Shown: one piece after another, positions 43,372-55,796 of the stretch
How positions within the stretch are numbered: position 1 is the first letter of the stretch
Layout of the letters: every line of letters starts with the position of its first letter
Assembly: GCA_008729055.1 (NCBI GenBank)
Contig: SDUX01000001.1
Coordinates: 1,178,001 to 1,242,000 of the forward strand
Direction of reading: 5' to 3'
DNA from: Pyropia haitanensis
Lineage: Eukaryota > Rhodophyta > Bangiophyceae > Bangiales > Bangiaceae
DNA: 64,000 nt
The notes under the pieces: model-generated
The model's database searches: none
What the model was told of the DNA's origin: nothing
What the model saw: the letters and a program-made list of their open reading frames with translations, nothing else
Translations under genes and position numbers: made by a program

Positions 43372-46300
43372 CTACGGCACCACGCTGTCGTACGGCGGCT
43401 GCTCTGGTGGCGGCTCTGGCCGCAACAAGGCGGGCAGCGCCGTCGGCCGCGCGCCCGCCCAGGCGCCATAGCCCGGCGGTGCCGCCGCGCGGATGGCCAG
43501 CCGCCGGTGCACCGACACACCGCCGCCCGCGCCAGCCGCGGCGGGCGCCCCCGGGCGGGCGCCCCCGTGCCGGCCGCCCCCACCGTCGCTGCCACTCCCC
43601 GAGGAGCGGCCGCGGCCAATGACCCCGTCGTCACCGGCGGCACCTCGCCGGCGGCGACCGGCCGCCCACGTCGAGGCTGGCAGCGCCGAGCCGAGGCCAC
43701 CCACACCGCGGCTCGGCGACGCCCCCGCGGCCGCGGCATCGTCCCCGCCCATGCCCCCTCCCCTCCACCCCCCGTCCACGCCGCTGCTACCACCCAGCCG
43801 CAACGTCGCATCGAGTACGTAGACGCCCTCCGACTCAAACCGCAGCCGTACGGCATGGTCCCAGGTCGCCCCAGGCTCGAGCCCTCCCACCGGCACACCA
43901 TGTAGCGCGCCCGTAACAAACGCAACCGCGCCGTCCGAGTCGACCGGCCGAAAGCCACCGCGGAGATCTGCCTGACCGAGCCGGACGTCCAGTTCCGCAC
44001 CGGGAGGAAGCGCCACAGTGTCCGTCACGGCCACCGAGAAGCGGATGGTGTGGTAGCGACGGGTGCTGAGCACCACACCGGCGGGCACACAGACATCATC
44101 GTCATCTGCTTCGCAGCTGCCTCGGCGAGCGCCCGCGGAGGTTGCTTGCCTGTGCAGGACGGACGGGGGCGACAGGCCATGGCCGTCTCCGCCGCCGCCA
44201 CCGCCTTCTCCCCCATCCCCATCATCGTCGCTGTCGTCCAAGGGCAGGCCGCACCCATCCACCCCCCCGCCGCCCATACCGCCCAGCGGCAGCAGGTGCC
44301 GCCGCTCGTCATCCACCACAAACGCCAGCGACACGCCTGGCCTGTGAAGCGCCGCCACTAGGGAGGCGTCCAAACGGGTCGCTTCCCGCCCGACGCCGCT
44401 GCTATCCGCCACACGCAGGCGGGCGGTGCCAGTCCGGCCCAGCGACGGCGCGTCCCACGCCAGGGCGTACGCATCATGCAGAAACGTCGAGGTACGGGCC
44501 TCGGGCGCGGCGGGGTCCCCGCCATCGCTCCCCAGAGAAGAGTAGTCGGTCCATGTGGGGGGATCCAGTGGCGCCAGCAGCCTTACCGATCCGCCGTGCT
44601 CAACAAGGCACGAGCGTAGGGTGGAGGGCGCGGCGGGCCGCCGGACATCACCGCCACCACCCCCGCCGCCATCAGCAAAACCCAACAGCCCCGCGTCTTC
44701 CGCGCTCGACCGGGCCACCAGGCCGGCCGATGCCTCGGGCGGTCCACCTGTCAACTTGCCCGACGTGCCTCCCCCCCTCCGCACGAGGCGCACGTGCAGC
44801 ACCACCGACGCCAAGTTGTACACTTGTAGGCACAAAGCGAGCGGCGGCGGGCCACCCGCCGCAACCCGCGCTGCCGGCGTCGCACTTCCAGGTGACACTG
44901 CGCACATGCGATGGCACAGCGCCACCGCGGACGCCGCCTCGACGACCAGTGCTGGCCGCACGACGACAGTCAGCGTAGCAGCCGACTCTCGCAGCAACCG
45001 GTGGCTGGCCCTTGTGGCGTCTGCGCTGTGCTCCACCGCCATGGTCACCGTCACGGTGCGCTGGGTAGCCCGAGATGAGCCGTCACGCCCGCTCGTAGAG
45101 TCTTCGCTCCCGATCCGCGCAGGGGCCGAGCTGGCCAACTCCCCCGCTCCAAGGCTGCTACCAGCACCGCCGCCGCCGCCAAGGCCACCGCCGCCGGTGC
45201 CAGCCAAGTATGGTCGGACAGCGGCCAACCCTTCCCCATTGCCGGGCAGCCGGTCTCCAGCACTGCCTACCACAGCGTCCGTCCGAGTCAGAGGTGGCCC
45301 TAGGTCCGCGACCACATCAAAGCTAAGTGCGCGCACCGCGCCCGGCGGAATGGGTCCGTCCAAGGATGACGCGCCGAGCACGGACGACAGCCGCACCACA
45401 TCTGGGTCGCTGCTGGACAGCCGCAGCATCGCAGACTCAACGGGCAGGGCCCCAACGTTCTCCACCCGCACCACCAGCGTGCGTCGCTCGCCCACAAAGA
45501 GCGACAACGGTGGAGGAGGGGAGGGTGCCACCGGCGGAGGCCCCGCGGGTGTGTCCGCCCCAGTTGCAGGCGTGGCACAGATGGCCATCGCGCTCAGCGG
45601 GGGGATCACCCGCACCGGTGGTGGTGGGGTGGGGGATGACATGTCGGGGGCACGCAGCACCAACAGCACACCGTGGAAGAGGCGGAGCGCCACACCAAGA
45701 ATGCGCACAGCCGCTGGCCGCTGCGGCACTACGCCGAGCGAACAAAACGCCGAGCCGGGGGAAAGTCCACTGGCCACAGCCGCTGCCGTCGTACCCCGTT
45801 CCCGCCCAACGATGCCGTTGCCGCCACCGCCACCACCACCGATGACACCACTGCCACTGACACCACCACCACCGCCACTTCCGCGAAAGATCCCTAAATC
45901 CTGTGCAGAGCCAGAACGGCGGGACAGCAGAGGGCCCCCACCAGTGCCCCTCATAGGGCCCGCCCCAACCCCCGGTGCCCCTCCCCGACCACCTGCGATG
46001 GTGGTCGGTCCCAACAGGGCAGGCACCACCAGTTCGTCAGGAATAGGCTTGAGCAGAGCCGCGGAGGCCGCCATCATGGCACTCACCTGGTCGTGGCGCA
46101 GCTCCACTGCAGGCACGGGGTTGCCGTCGTTCTGCGTAGGCCACACCTCCGCCTCCCGCCCATCCTCCGCGGCAATGACAGCCAGCGCCTCCACCCTCAG
46201 CGGCGCAGCCAAGGCCGCCGTCACGTGCACGCCAACCGACGCGCGTTCGCCTGTCACCCAGGTAACCTCGCGCGACGCTTGCGCCGCCGCCAGGTCCCGC

Positions 46301-49300
46301 TGCCGCTGCTCAATCGCGCTAAAGATGAACGGCCCGTCGCGCTTGCCGACACCACCACCACTGTCGCCGCCACCGTTGCCGTTGCCACCCCCTTCGCCAC
46401 CTGTTGCGCCGGCTGGTGGGTCCACCACCTCCACCACGCGCAAGGAAAGGGCAGGTAACCGCTGGGCGGCAATACGGGTGGTGACGACGAGGGCGTGCGC
46501 TTCCACCATGTCTGCCGGCACAGGCATTGACAGCAAGCCCCCCAAAATGGCCGCGTCGGTGTCAATGACGGCGGGAGCAGCCACCGGTGACAGTGTCAGC
46601 GCCTGGACCGCGGTGCGGGCGGTGCCGTCAAGGTCGCCCGCCTCACGCGCCCAGTGCGAAGCCTCCAAGAGCACCTGCCGGTGGAGGGCCGGCCACAGCG
46701 ACCTCACCCGTACCGCGCGCTCGGTTGGTGGATCGGTGGCGCCAAACGGCTTGGCGCCATTCGCAGTTGCCGCTGTTGACGGCGCCGCCGCTGACGGCAC
46801 GATCAGGGTGCCCACCAGGTGGGGCGCCGTCACCGACGACGACGACACGGTCCCATCCGCAGACCGTGGCGGCGGGGACTCCGTAACAGCCAGCGGAAAG
46901 GGCAGCGACGTGTCGTCCGACACGGCTGTGGCCGAGCAAAACTGGTTGGCCGTCGCCGCGATCAACGCGTGCGCCGCGGCAACCTTGCCATCCTTGGCGT
47001 TTTGCCGGCCAAGGCGGTACAGGAAGAGCGCCGCCCGGCGCGAGCAGCCAAGACGGGAGTGGAGCGTGGCGAGCGCGGCCCACAATGTGGCCCGCCGCGC
47101 CGGCCGCAGCGACTCGCCGACGGCTGCCGCGTGGGCGGCGGCGGCAATCGCCTCCCGCCGCCGCGTCGACAGGTCCGCCAGGTAGTTTGCCAGACGCAAA
47201 GCGGCAGACACTTCGAGCTCCGTCACCCGCTTCTTCTGGTACAGCTTGTACACCTCCGAGTACTGCTCAATGATGCGGTCCACGAGGGAGGCCTTTGGCG
47301 GGCCGCGCCGTGCCACTGACAACGCGAGCGCAGCAGCAGCGCCTTCCGTGGCGCCTGCCAGCCACAGCCGGTCGCTGTTGGCCCGCGACCGCTCCACCGC
47401 CGAGTTGTACTTGGTCAGCGCGTCGGACGGGGAGCCGATGAGCAGAAAGTAGTCGCCCAGCCACTTGTCCAGCCGCCCCAAACGACGCTTGGCCAACTTG
47501 GACTGCTTGTCCAACGTCTGCCGCATATCCAACGGGGAAACCACCACCCCTGTTGGGTGGTTGACCAGCCGAATCCACGCCTCCAGCGCAGACAGCACCA
47601 GGCCAGCAAAGTGGATGACCTGTGCCCGCACCTCCCGGGCCGTCTCTTGCGCGCGAGGCGTTTCGGGCACGTAGCCAACGGGGATCGCACGGTAGTCGTC
47701 TGAGGCACCGGCGTCGCCGCCACCGGCAGCGGCCACGCCCTCGCTGAGCGACGGCGGCACCCCACCGAGGCCGCCCGCCAGCCCAACGCCGCCACCCGCT
47801 CCGCCGCGTCCGGACGGTCGTCGGTTGGCGACCGCCGCTGCGGGCGACAACGCACGGAGCCGGTCACCGCGCTTGGCGCCGTCCCCAGCGGCCGCTTCGG
47901 CAGACTCCCGCCCCGCCCCGTTGGCGCCCTGTGCGTCTGGCGACCGGCCTGCCGACGCCGGGGAAGACAGTGGGGAGAGGAACGTCACCGCCCCAAACGA
48001 GGCCGTGTCGTCCACCACATCGGGGGCGGAAAAGACAATGACCCGCCACTCGGCAGCGTCGCGAAAGAGGCTCAGCGAGTGCGCAAAGTCCGCCTTGGCC
48101 GCCGCCAGCGCCGCCTCCCGCGCATCGGGGTGGGCGGCGAGGGAGGCGGGCGTGCAGTCCACCACACCAATCACCCCCCACACCTTACGAGACGAGTGGA
48201 ACAGGTCCCACTCAGACGAAGGCAGCAACACCAGGTTGCCCGACGCGTCCCGTGGCACAATGTCATAGCGCAGGGAGACGCACGCGTCGCCGTCTGCACC
48301 TGACGGCTCCAGAGAGCCCCCTCCAACGGCGCTGCTCAGGTTTAGGGCGGCCAGGTTGGACACCCCATCCCCCGCCCCGCCGCCGCCGCCGCCACCCGCC
48401 CCCCCATTGCTGTTTGAGCCACCAAACAGCCCCGCACTAAACGGCACCGCGGACAGGCCCGACGAGATGGACGTGGAGCGGCCCGACGGCGAGCCTGTCG
48501 ACGACCGGTCCGCGGCGCGCCCGCCGCCGGCGCCGCCCATCCCCCCCCCCCCGTGCTGGGCGCCCCCCCCACCCCCCCGCCTTGGAACGAGAGCGAGCGG
48601 GACGTTGAGCGGGAGGCGCTCCGCCGAAAGCCCGCCACCATCTCCTGCGCCGTCGCGAGAGCGCCGCTGTGCGACGCGGGCGCCGCATCCCCGCCGTCGC
48701 CGCCCGGCGCGACCGACTGACCCCGTCGCCCTCCTCGAGGGGGGGACGTGGAGCTCCGCCGGCCCGATGCTTTGCCTAGAGAGTTAGACCGCGCGAGCGC
48801 CGGCACGCCGCCCCCCGCGACGCCACCAATGGCGGTCGCCACCGCCGCGGCCGCCGCGGAGGTGGTCGCCGCAAAGGTGTCACGGCCGAGCGGGGGGCGG
48901 GATGAGGGGGTGGACACCGCGATGGTGCTGAAGCCGCTGGCGCTAGACGAGGAGGGCGTGTGGCGGGGGATGTTGCGCCGCGGTAGGGCGTTGACAGACA
49001 CCTCCCGCAGGGACGCCACGTGCTGCGCCAGCTCCAGAAACCGCGCATCGCTGATCGAGCCCGCAGGCACAATCGCTATGCGAACGCACGCCAGCTCCTG
49101 CGCAGCCAAAGGAGGGCAGGACATCGGATAAGGGGGGCGCCCCAGCGGGAGGAGGGCGGCCGGTATGGTCACCGGCGGTACCAAGAGAAGAAAAAAAAAG
49201 GCGGTCAGCGACGGGCCGACCCGGACAGAGAAGACGGACGCAAGGCGATGCCGCCCCAGCGCACCAAAACACCAGGTCACGCCCACTCGCTGTCGCAGCG

Positions 49301-49429
49301 GTCGTCCCCTCCCCACGCCACCTACGCCTGCGTACACGGCTCCCTGTCCAGCCGCAGGCGCGTCCCGCTCACAACGCGCCCATCGACAGCTACCGCCGCA
49401 CGTACCTGGAGCGAATTACCACTCTCCAT
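43372..49429 (-). CDS. TRS120: TRAPPII complex subunit TRS120/TRAPPC9, two exons, one frameshift
   Basis: Exon 1 is 49429-49406 (MESGNSLQ, eight codons), donor GTACGT; exon 2 is 49097-43372 after a TGCGCAG acceptor. The junction gives LQ-ELACVRIAIVPAGSIS, matching the plant start MIRIAVLPIGPIPPAH. Later WDLFHSSRKVWGVIGVVDC fits the family block around the conserved WGVIG. About 1,910 residues, longer than the usual 1,200 because of many Gly/Ser inserts. TRS120 helps TRAPPII act as a Rab exchange factor in Golgi and cell-plate traffic. The N-terminal 180 residues and the rest are in different frames; the switch lies in G tracts at about 48541-48585 in the pattern of one missing base. Continuous ORF from 48540 to the stop. 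Divergent from BIO3-BIO1. Confidence 0.85.
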
Positions 49430-50498
49430 GACGGCCCAGCAGCGACCAGTCACACCGCCTCACCCACTGCTGCTGCCGTTGACCCGGCCCCGCTCTGCTC
49501 CCCAACGAGCCACCGCCGGAAGGGCCGCCACGCAAGACAGAAAAAAAAAAGCAAAACAAAAGACGGAGGCACGACAGGCGGGATCAGCCAGCCGGCCGCG
49601 GGCGCATCGTCCAGCCCGCTGCCCCCCCTCCTCAAACAACCGTCCGCAACCGGCCGCACCGGGCGCCCAGGCCCCGCGCTCACGGAGGTTGCCGGCGGAG
49701 GAAGGGGAAGGCGGACGCCACTCGACGCGCCAAAAAAAGGGAGAGACGGGGCCGTAGGGGCCGCCAGACGCCAACAGGAAACCAAGGAAAAAGAGGAGGC
49801 GGGGGCAGTGTCGGCCAACGAGGGCCACCAGCTGGCACGCAGCGCCACCAGCTGGCGGCGGGTGCGAAGCGCGAGTAGAAGTCAGGTGGGCAGGCGGGCG
49901 GGTCGATGAGTGCGTGGGTGGCTGAGCGGGTGGGTGGGTGGGTGGGATGATGGCCGGCAGATGGGTGAGCGAGCGGGCGAGGCGGGCGGTCGGGCGAGGC
50001 GGGGGGGCAGTCGAGGCGGGTGGGCGGTCGGCGGTGGGGGGGGGACGCGGGCGCGGGGGCGCCGCCACGGAGCAGCGCGGGCGGGGGACGTCAGCACCGC
50101 GACACCGCGCGTGCCAAACACGACTGGACTGTACAGTCCGTGTCGGCCACTTTGATCGAGTCGACCGTCGCGGTCATCATGACAATCGCCTCGATAATTA
50201 AATTTGTGGGTGACGATCTGTGTTGGTCGAAATGTGCACATCGTTCCTGTAGGATCTGTGCACCGGGCGATCCGGGTCGCATGGCTGTCCTCTGCGGATC
50301 CGTTGAGTGTGCAAGGGCCTCGCGGGTGATGTCTTCGGCCGAGGCCGGACCGCCTGACCTCGTCGGTCACTCGGGCGCCTTCCTCTTTTCCCCCACCCCG
50401 CCCGCCCCGATGTCCACTGCCCGCCTTCTCCCCGGCGCTCCCACCCATCCACCCGCTCGCAACGGCCGCTTGCCCCTCCCTCCCCCCCCCCCACCACC
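49430..50498. other. Divergent promoter region of TRS120 (-) and BIO3-BIO1 (+)
   Basis: 1.07 kb. 49530-49550 is A-rich; 49915-49950 has a GGGTGGGTGGGTGG repeat; 50140-50260 is AT-richer with ATAATTAAATTTG. 50380-50498 is a C-rich leader to the BIO gene. No gene seen. Confidence 0.5.
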
Positions 50499-53226
50499 AT
50501 GGCGCTCCCTCTCCTCCCCAGGGCGCTCCGGCAGCCCCTGCGGTCGCCCTCTGCCGCCGCAGCCGCTGGTGCATCTTCCGCCGCCGCCGCCGCGGCGGGC
50601 GGCCGGGGCCTCCGCACGCGCGCGTTTCAAATCTGGGGCGCCACCACCGCCGTTGGCAAGACCCTCGTCGCCGCCGGCCTCGCGCGCGCCATCCCCGCCG
50701 CCGCCGCCCCCCCCGCCGCCGCCGCCGCCGCGGCAGCGTCCGCGGCGGCTGCGGCAGCGGCGGCGCCGCCGCCGCCGACGCGGGTGGCGTACGTCAAGCC
50801 GGTCCAGACGGGCCCCCCCGCCGACCACGACACGGCCGCCGTGCGGCGCGCCGTCGACGGCACCCCCGCAGCCGACCATGTCAGCACGGCCACCCTCCAC
50901 TCGTTCGCGGCGGCGGCGTCGCCGCACTCGGCGGCCGCCGCCGAGGCCGGCCGCGCCCCGGACGCGTCCGACGGCGCCGTCCTCGCCGGCGTGCGTGCGC
51001 ACCTGGCGGCGGCGACCGCCGCCGGCGCCGTATCGCTCGTCGAAACCGCCGGCGGCCCGCTGTCGCCCCTCCCGTCGGGCACCCCCGCTGTCGACGCGTA
51101 CCGGCCGCTGCGGCTGCCCGGCGTGCTCGTCGGGGAGCCCCGCCTCGGTGGCATTAGCGTCACGCTCGCCGCGGCCGAGGCGCTCGCGTGCCGCGGCGTC
51201 GACGTGCCGGCGGTGGTGCTGCTGCCGGGGCTGGTGCGCCGGGACGAGTGGGCGGGGGGGCTGCTGGCCGAGGCGGCGGCCGCGGTGCGCGACGGGCTTT
51301 CGCGGCGTGGGCTGGGGGGGGGGGGGGGGGGTTGGGCGATGCCCGGGGGGGGGGGGGTGGGCGCCACGGGTGATGACGATTGGCGACCCGGGCGGCGTGC
51401 CGCCGACGGGCGACTTGGCGGGGTGGTACGCGACGGTGGACGGCGGGTTTGCAGACCTGTGGCGGCACTTGGTCGCGTGGGAGGCGAGGCGGGAGCGGTC
51501 GCTGGGGGCGCTGGCCGCCGACGCGGGGCGGGTGCTGTGGTTTCCGTTTGCGCAGCACGGGCCGCGGGGGGGGGCGGGCGTGGTGCCTGCGGTGGTGGAC
51601 AGCGCCTGGGGGGATCACCTCACCGTCTACGAGGCGGGCGCGCCGCCGGGCGACGCTGGCCGTGACGCCAGCCGCCCGTCGTCGCCGACGGGCGTGCAGG
51701 ACACGGCGACGGGCGAGGCGGGGGGGGCCACCCCGCCGGGGGAGCTGACGCCCGTCGTCGACGGCTTTGGCTCTTGGTGGACCGTCGGCGTTGGCCATGG
51801 CTCGCCCCGCGCGGCGGCCGTCACCGCCGCCACCGTCGGCCGGTACGGCCACGTGCCCGTCGCGGGCCTCGTCCACGCCCCCGCGGTCCGCCTCGCGGAC
51901 GCGCTCCTCGGCGGCGTCGGCGCCGGCTGGGCGGAGCGCGTCTTTTACTCGGACAATGGGAGCACGGCGGTGGAGGTGGCGCTCAAGATGGCGTTTCGCC
52001 ACCGGCTGGCGGGCCTCGGCCGTGACGCCGCCGGCCGTGACACGCGCGGCGGCGGCGGTGGCGCCCGGGCGGACCCGCCACCGGCGGTGGGCCTCGTCGG
52101 CCTGACCGGCTCGTACCACGGGGACACGCTCGGCGCGATGGACGCGTCGCCGGCGAGTGACTACAACGCGGGCCAGACCGCGTGGTACGTGGCGCGGGGC
52201 GTGCACCTCGACCCGCCCGTGCTGGCCTGCCGGGGGGGACGCTGGACCGTCGCGACGCCAGACTGGTACAAGGCCCCTGTGGGCGGCAGCGGCGGCGGCG
52301 ATGGCCTGTCGTTTTCGAGCCGCGACGCGGCGTTTGCGCCCGGCCGGGCGGCCTCCCCCGCCGCCGCCGCCTACGCCGCCCACATTGACGCGGTCCTCGA
52401 CGCGGCGACCGCCGCCCGCGGTCCGCTCCCCGCCCCCATCCTCGGCGCGCTGCTGATGGAGCCGCTCCTGCAGGGCGCCGGCGGCATGCGGCTGCTCGAC
52501 CCGCTGTTTGTCACCACCCTCGCCGCCGCCGCGGCGGGCCGGGGCATCCCGCTGGTCGTTGACGAGGTGTTTACCGGCCTCGGCCGGCTGGGCTCGCCGT
52601 CGGGCGCGGCGCTCGCGGGGCTGTCGCCCGACGTGGGCGCGTACGCCAAGCTCCTGACCGGCGGCTCCGCGCCGCTGGCGGTGACGCTCGCGTCGGCGGC
52701 GGTGTTTGACGCGTTCCGGGGGGGGGCCCTGACCGACGCGCTGCTGCACGGGCACTCGTACTCGGGGCACCCGACGGGCTGTGCGGTCGCGGCGGACGCG
52801 CTCGCCACGTACCCGCCCTACCTGGTGGGCGCGGGGGCGGGCGCCGACGCCGCCGCGGCGGCCGACGAGGACGCCGCGGGCGTGCCGCCGCCGCCGCCCG
52901 CGGCGGGCACCCCCGGCGTGGCGGCGGCGTGGTGGGACGAGCCCGCCGTCGCGGCGCTGTCGGCGGTGCCCGGCGTCGCGTCGACGACCGCCCTCGGCAC
53001 CGTCCTGTCGGTGGAGATGGAGGGCGCCGCGGGGTATGGCGGCGGGGACGGGGCCCGCCGCGCGGGCGCCGTCGTCCGGCGCTTGCGCGCCGAGGGGGTG
53101 CTCTGCCGCCCGCTGGGGGGGGTCGTCTACCTGCTCGTGTCGCCGCTGACGCGGCGGGACGCGTGTGTGGTGCTGCTCGAAAAGGTCGACCGCGTCGTGC
53201 GGGACGTGTGCCGCGCGGGGCCGTGA
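50499..53226 (+). CDS. BIO3-BIO1: Bifunctional dethiobiotin synthetase / 7,8-diaminopelargonate aminotransferase (BIO3-BIO1), frameshifted in G tracts
   Basis: Two successive steps of biotin synthesis on one polypeptide, normally mitochondrial. ATG 50499 opens an Arg/Ala/Leu leader (MALPLLPRALRQPLRSPSA). Dethiobiotin synthetase follows: FQIWGATTAVGKTLVAAGLA (P-loop), VAYVKPVQTG and LVETAGGPLSP. After G tracts at 51308-51329 and 51342-51358 the frame changes and the PLP aminotransferase follows: RVLWFPFAQHGP, YSDNGSTAVEVALKMAFRH, SYHGDTLGAMD, LVVDEVFTGLGRLG and the PLP-lysine block YAKLLTGG. Order and blocks match the plant BIO3-BIO1 fusion. The frame change equals two missing bases, one per G tract. 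No intron. It converges on the folate gene. Confidence 0.93.
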
Positions 53227-53774
53227 CGGCGCGCCGGCGGCAGCAGCGAACAGAAAAAAAGACAAAAAAAAACAAGGGTAGTAGCGCGCCGGAATGGGTG
53301 CCGCCGTTTGCGTGTTGTGGCCGCTCCGCGAGGGAAGGAGGGTGGAAGGGGGGGGGGGGGGAGAGGGGTGGTGGGCCCCTCCGCCGCCGCTGCTCTTACC
53401 CGCCGTCGCCGCCGCCGTCGCGCGTGCCCGGCACGGGCGCAACGATCCCAGCCGTCGGGGCGGGAGGGGGGGCCACGCCCACGCGCGGGTGCGGCCCCCC
53501 CCCGGCACCTTCCCCCCCCCCTCCCCCTCCCCCCCCCCCCCGCCTCCACTTGCGCGCGGCCGTAGCCGCGTCTGTCACCAGCGACATGCCCCACAGCGAC
53601 ACGGGCGGGGCGTGGGACAGCAACGGACCAGAAGCGGCGGGCGGGGCAAGGCAAAAGGACGCCGCCGCCACGGCGCACCGGCGGCGGCGTACCGGCGGCA
53701 GCGGCGGCGGCGGCAGCGGCGGCGGCGGCGGCGGCGGCGGCGGCTCGGGATGGCACGCCGCGGGCGGGACGGCG
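53227..53774. other. Convergent gap between BIO3-BIO1 (+) and dihydroneopterin aldolase (-)
   Basis: Contains A-rich 53250-53280, a G tract at 53349-53362, C tracts at 53514-53540 and a (GGC)n run at 53700-53742. ORFs are shadows, including the minus-strand extension of the aldolase frame. Confidence 0.5.
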
Positions 53775-54138
53775 CTATCCCCCCCCCCCCCCCCGCTCCC
53801 CCCCCGCCCCCCCCCCCCCCCCCCTCCACGCGCACGCGGTACACCTCGACGCCGACGCGGTCGAGGACCCCCCCCAGGGCGACGTGCGGCTTGGCCACCC
53901 GCACCCACACGCCCACCGCGAGCGGCGCCGCCCGCAGCAGCCGGTCCGCCACCGCCGCGGCGAGCGACTCGACGAGCGCGGCGGGCGGCTCGGCGGTCAC
54001 CACCGCCGCGACCGCCGCGTACGCGGCCGCGTAGTCGAGCGTCTGCCGCACATTGTCGGCGTAGGCGCCAAGAAACGGGGGGGGGGGCGCCGCCGCCGCG
54101 GGCGCCGCCGCAGACGCCGCCGCAGACACCGCCGCAGA

Positions 54139-54169
<31 letters not shown>

Positions 54170-54538
54170 GTCGGCGTCGCCGCCGTCATCGTCGGCGGCG
54201 CCGTCGCCATTGGCGCCGCCGCGGTCGTCGTCGGCGCCGTCAGAGGGGCGCCCCCCCCCCCCCCATGGTCGCCCCTCCCCCCCGCCCCCCCCCCCCCCTT
54301 CCCGCGCGCGACCGTCACCGCGTCGAGGCGCGCGTCAATCACCACATCCACCACAAACCGCTGGCCGAGCGCCCGCTCCGCCGGCAACACCCCGTGGCGG
54401 GCGTGGAAGGTCAGGCCCGTCAGGTGGATGCGCTCCCACCCCGCCACGCCCGGCCCGCGGGCGGCGGGCACGCCTGGGGGGGGGGCGGTCCACCCGGGGG
54501 AACCCCGCCCGCGGCGCGGCCGCCACCTCGCCGCCGCC

Positions 54539-54584
<46 letters not shown>

Positions 54585-54650
54585 CGTCGCCGGACGGCGG
54601 GCGGCGGTCGCGGCGGTCGTGGCGGCGGCACGGTACATGGTGATGGGCAA
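53775..54650 (-). CDS. FOLB: Dihydroneopterin aldolase (FolB-type), with low-complexity insert and frameshifts
   Basis: Folate synthesis enzyme converting dihydroneopterin to hydroxymethyl-dihydropterin. The core reads WERIHLTGLTFHARHGVLPA, ERALGQRFVVDVVID (catalytic Glu in PAER), DNVRQTLDYAAAYAAV, LVESLAAAVADRLL and VRVAKPHVALGG (catalytic Lys in KPH), ending GVEVYRVRVE. About 80 Ala/Thr/Pro residues are inserted between ARLDAVTVA and YADNVRQT, where bacterial enzymes have a short turn. ATG 54650 gives a targeting-type leader (MPITMYRAAATTAATAARR) through a (GCC)n poly-Ala tract; it joins the core only if the 10-base tract 54476-54485 gains a base. The core frame runs on to 53577, but a TAG at 53777-53775, reachable through the G tract 53778-53824, would end the protein where the family ends. 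Confidence 0.82.
54536..54584 (-). repeat. (GCC)n tract in the aldolase leader
   Basis: About 15 units coding poly-Ala in the targeting-peptide frame. Confidence 0.85.
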
Positions 54651-55796
54651 GGCAGGGGGGGGGAAGGGCGAAGCGAGTAAGGGGGGGGGGGGGCGAGCTC
54701 ACCGCGGGGGGGGGGGGGGGGGGGGGGTGGGTGGAGGACGCCCCGCACGCGCCGAGGTGCGCGGCAGGAGGCGCAGACGGAATCGGGACCGGCGCGCGGC
54801 GCGCGCGCGCGCGCGTCCGTCGAGGGCATGATCGTCAGTTCCCACCTGAGCTCCATCGAGTTCCTATCCAACCCCATGTAGCCCCATCGGGAAATCGAAG
54901 GCGCGTTTCGATGGACGTTTCCAGCCCATCCAAAAGCCCATCAAAGGCGCGCTCTAGATGGGACTCTCGACGCGGCCAGGCCTGGAGTAAACACAGCGTT
55001 CGATGGGCTTTTGTCTGCAACGTATGGAAAAATATATTGTGTGCAGACGAAATTATTGGTTTGTGACAAACATGTTTGAGCAGGAACGTGGTTGTATATA
55101 GAGGGGCTGTCCGGTAGGCGTCTGGCAGCGACTGCGCCGGGTGGTGCAGGTTCGATATCGTCCGTCCCGATTCTTGTTTTAATATTATTTGTTTCATAAA
55201 AGTCTTCTATTGGCTGATGAGAGGCTGTCAGCAGTGTTGGCAGTCCAATGACACGGCCAGGAGGAAAGGCAGCAGGCTTCTCACGGAAATGTCACAATAG
55301 TTCTCGAGATAGCACAAGAAATGTGGTTGACTGTTGGCCAGATCTCTCGAGTCTTTTGCTCGATGGAGAACCCCAACCAGTCCAATCGACAGAGTGCCCA
55401 TGGAGAAAGCCATCGAAGGCTTCTCAAAAATTCCCTTCGATGGGACTTCCGAGGCCCATCCTGTTCCCATCCAAACCAGCCTTTGGATGGGCCGTCCGCG
55501 GCAGCTGACGATCCACCCCCTCCTGTGAAGATCTGGACCCGGGGCAACCCGACTTACCTCGCCGTACCACGTGGCAGGTTAAGTTGTACCTGGCTGCTTA
55601 CGCAGCCGGGCGGCAAGATATGATTGTTGTGAGATCGTGGCGTGGCCAGATACGGGGGGCGTCTGCCGCCCCGCTCGTGCGGCCGGGAGGGAGAGCCCTG
55701 GACGCCTACTCACGGTACACCACTGCTGGTGTCTCGAGCGACCGGCCGGCGGTCGGAGCTGGGTACGGACGGTGCCTGCGGCCACAACCGGTTGGG
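54651..55796. other. Upstream aldolase region, then mobile-element flank with hairpins
   Basis: 54700-54730 is a G tract with a (GC)n run at 54797-54815. From 54830 composition drops to near balance. Inverted repeats occur at 54937/55001 (CAAAAGCCCATC with GATGGGCTTTTG) and 55465/55489 (CCCATCCAAA with TTTGGATGGG). No coding frame of interest. Confidence 0.5.

Noticed and set aside
44555..47185. Plus-strand ORF of 876 codons
   Set aside because: It is the antisense shadow of TRS120, Ser/Thr/Pro/Arg-rich without motifs.
53577..53774. C-terminal extension of the aldolase frame
   Set aside because: Poly-Arg and Cys/Pro filler after a 40-base G/C tract; a TAG directly after the tract in another frame fits the family's normal end.
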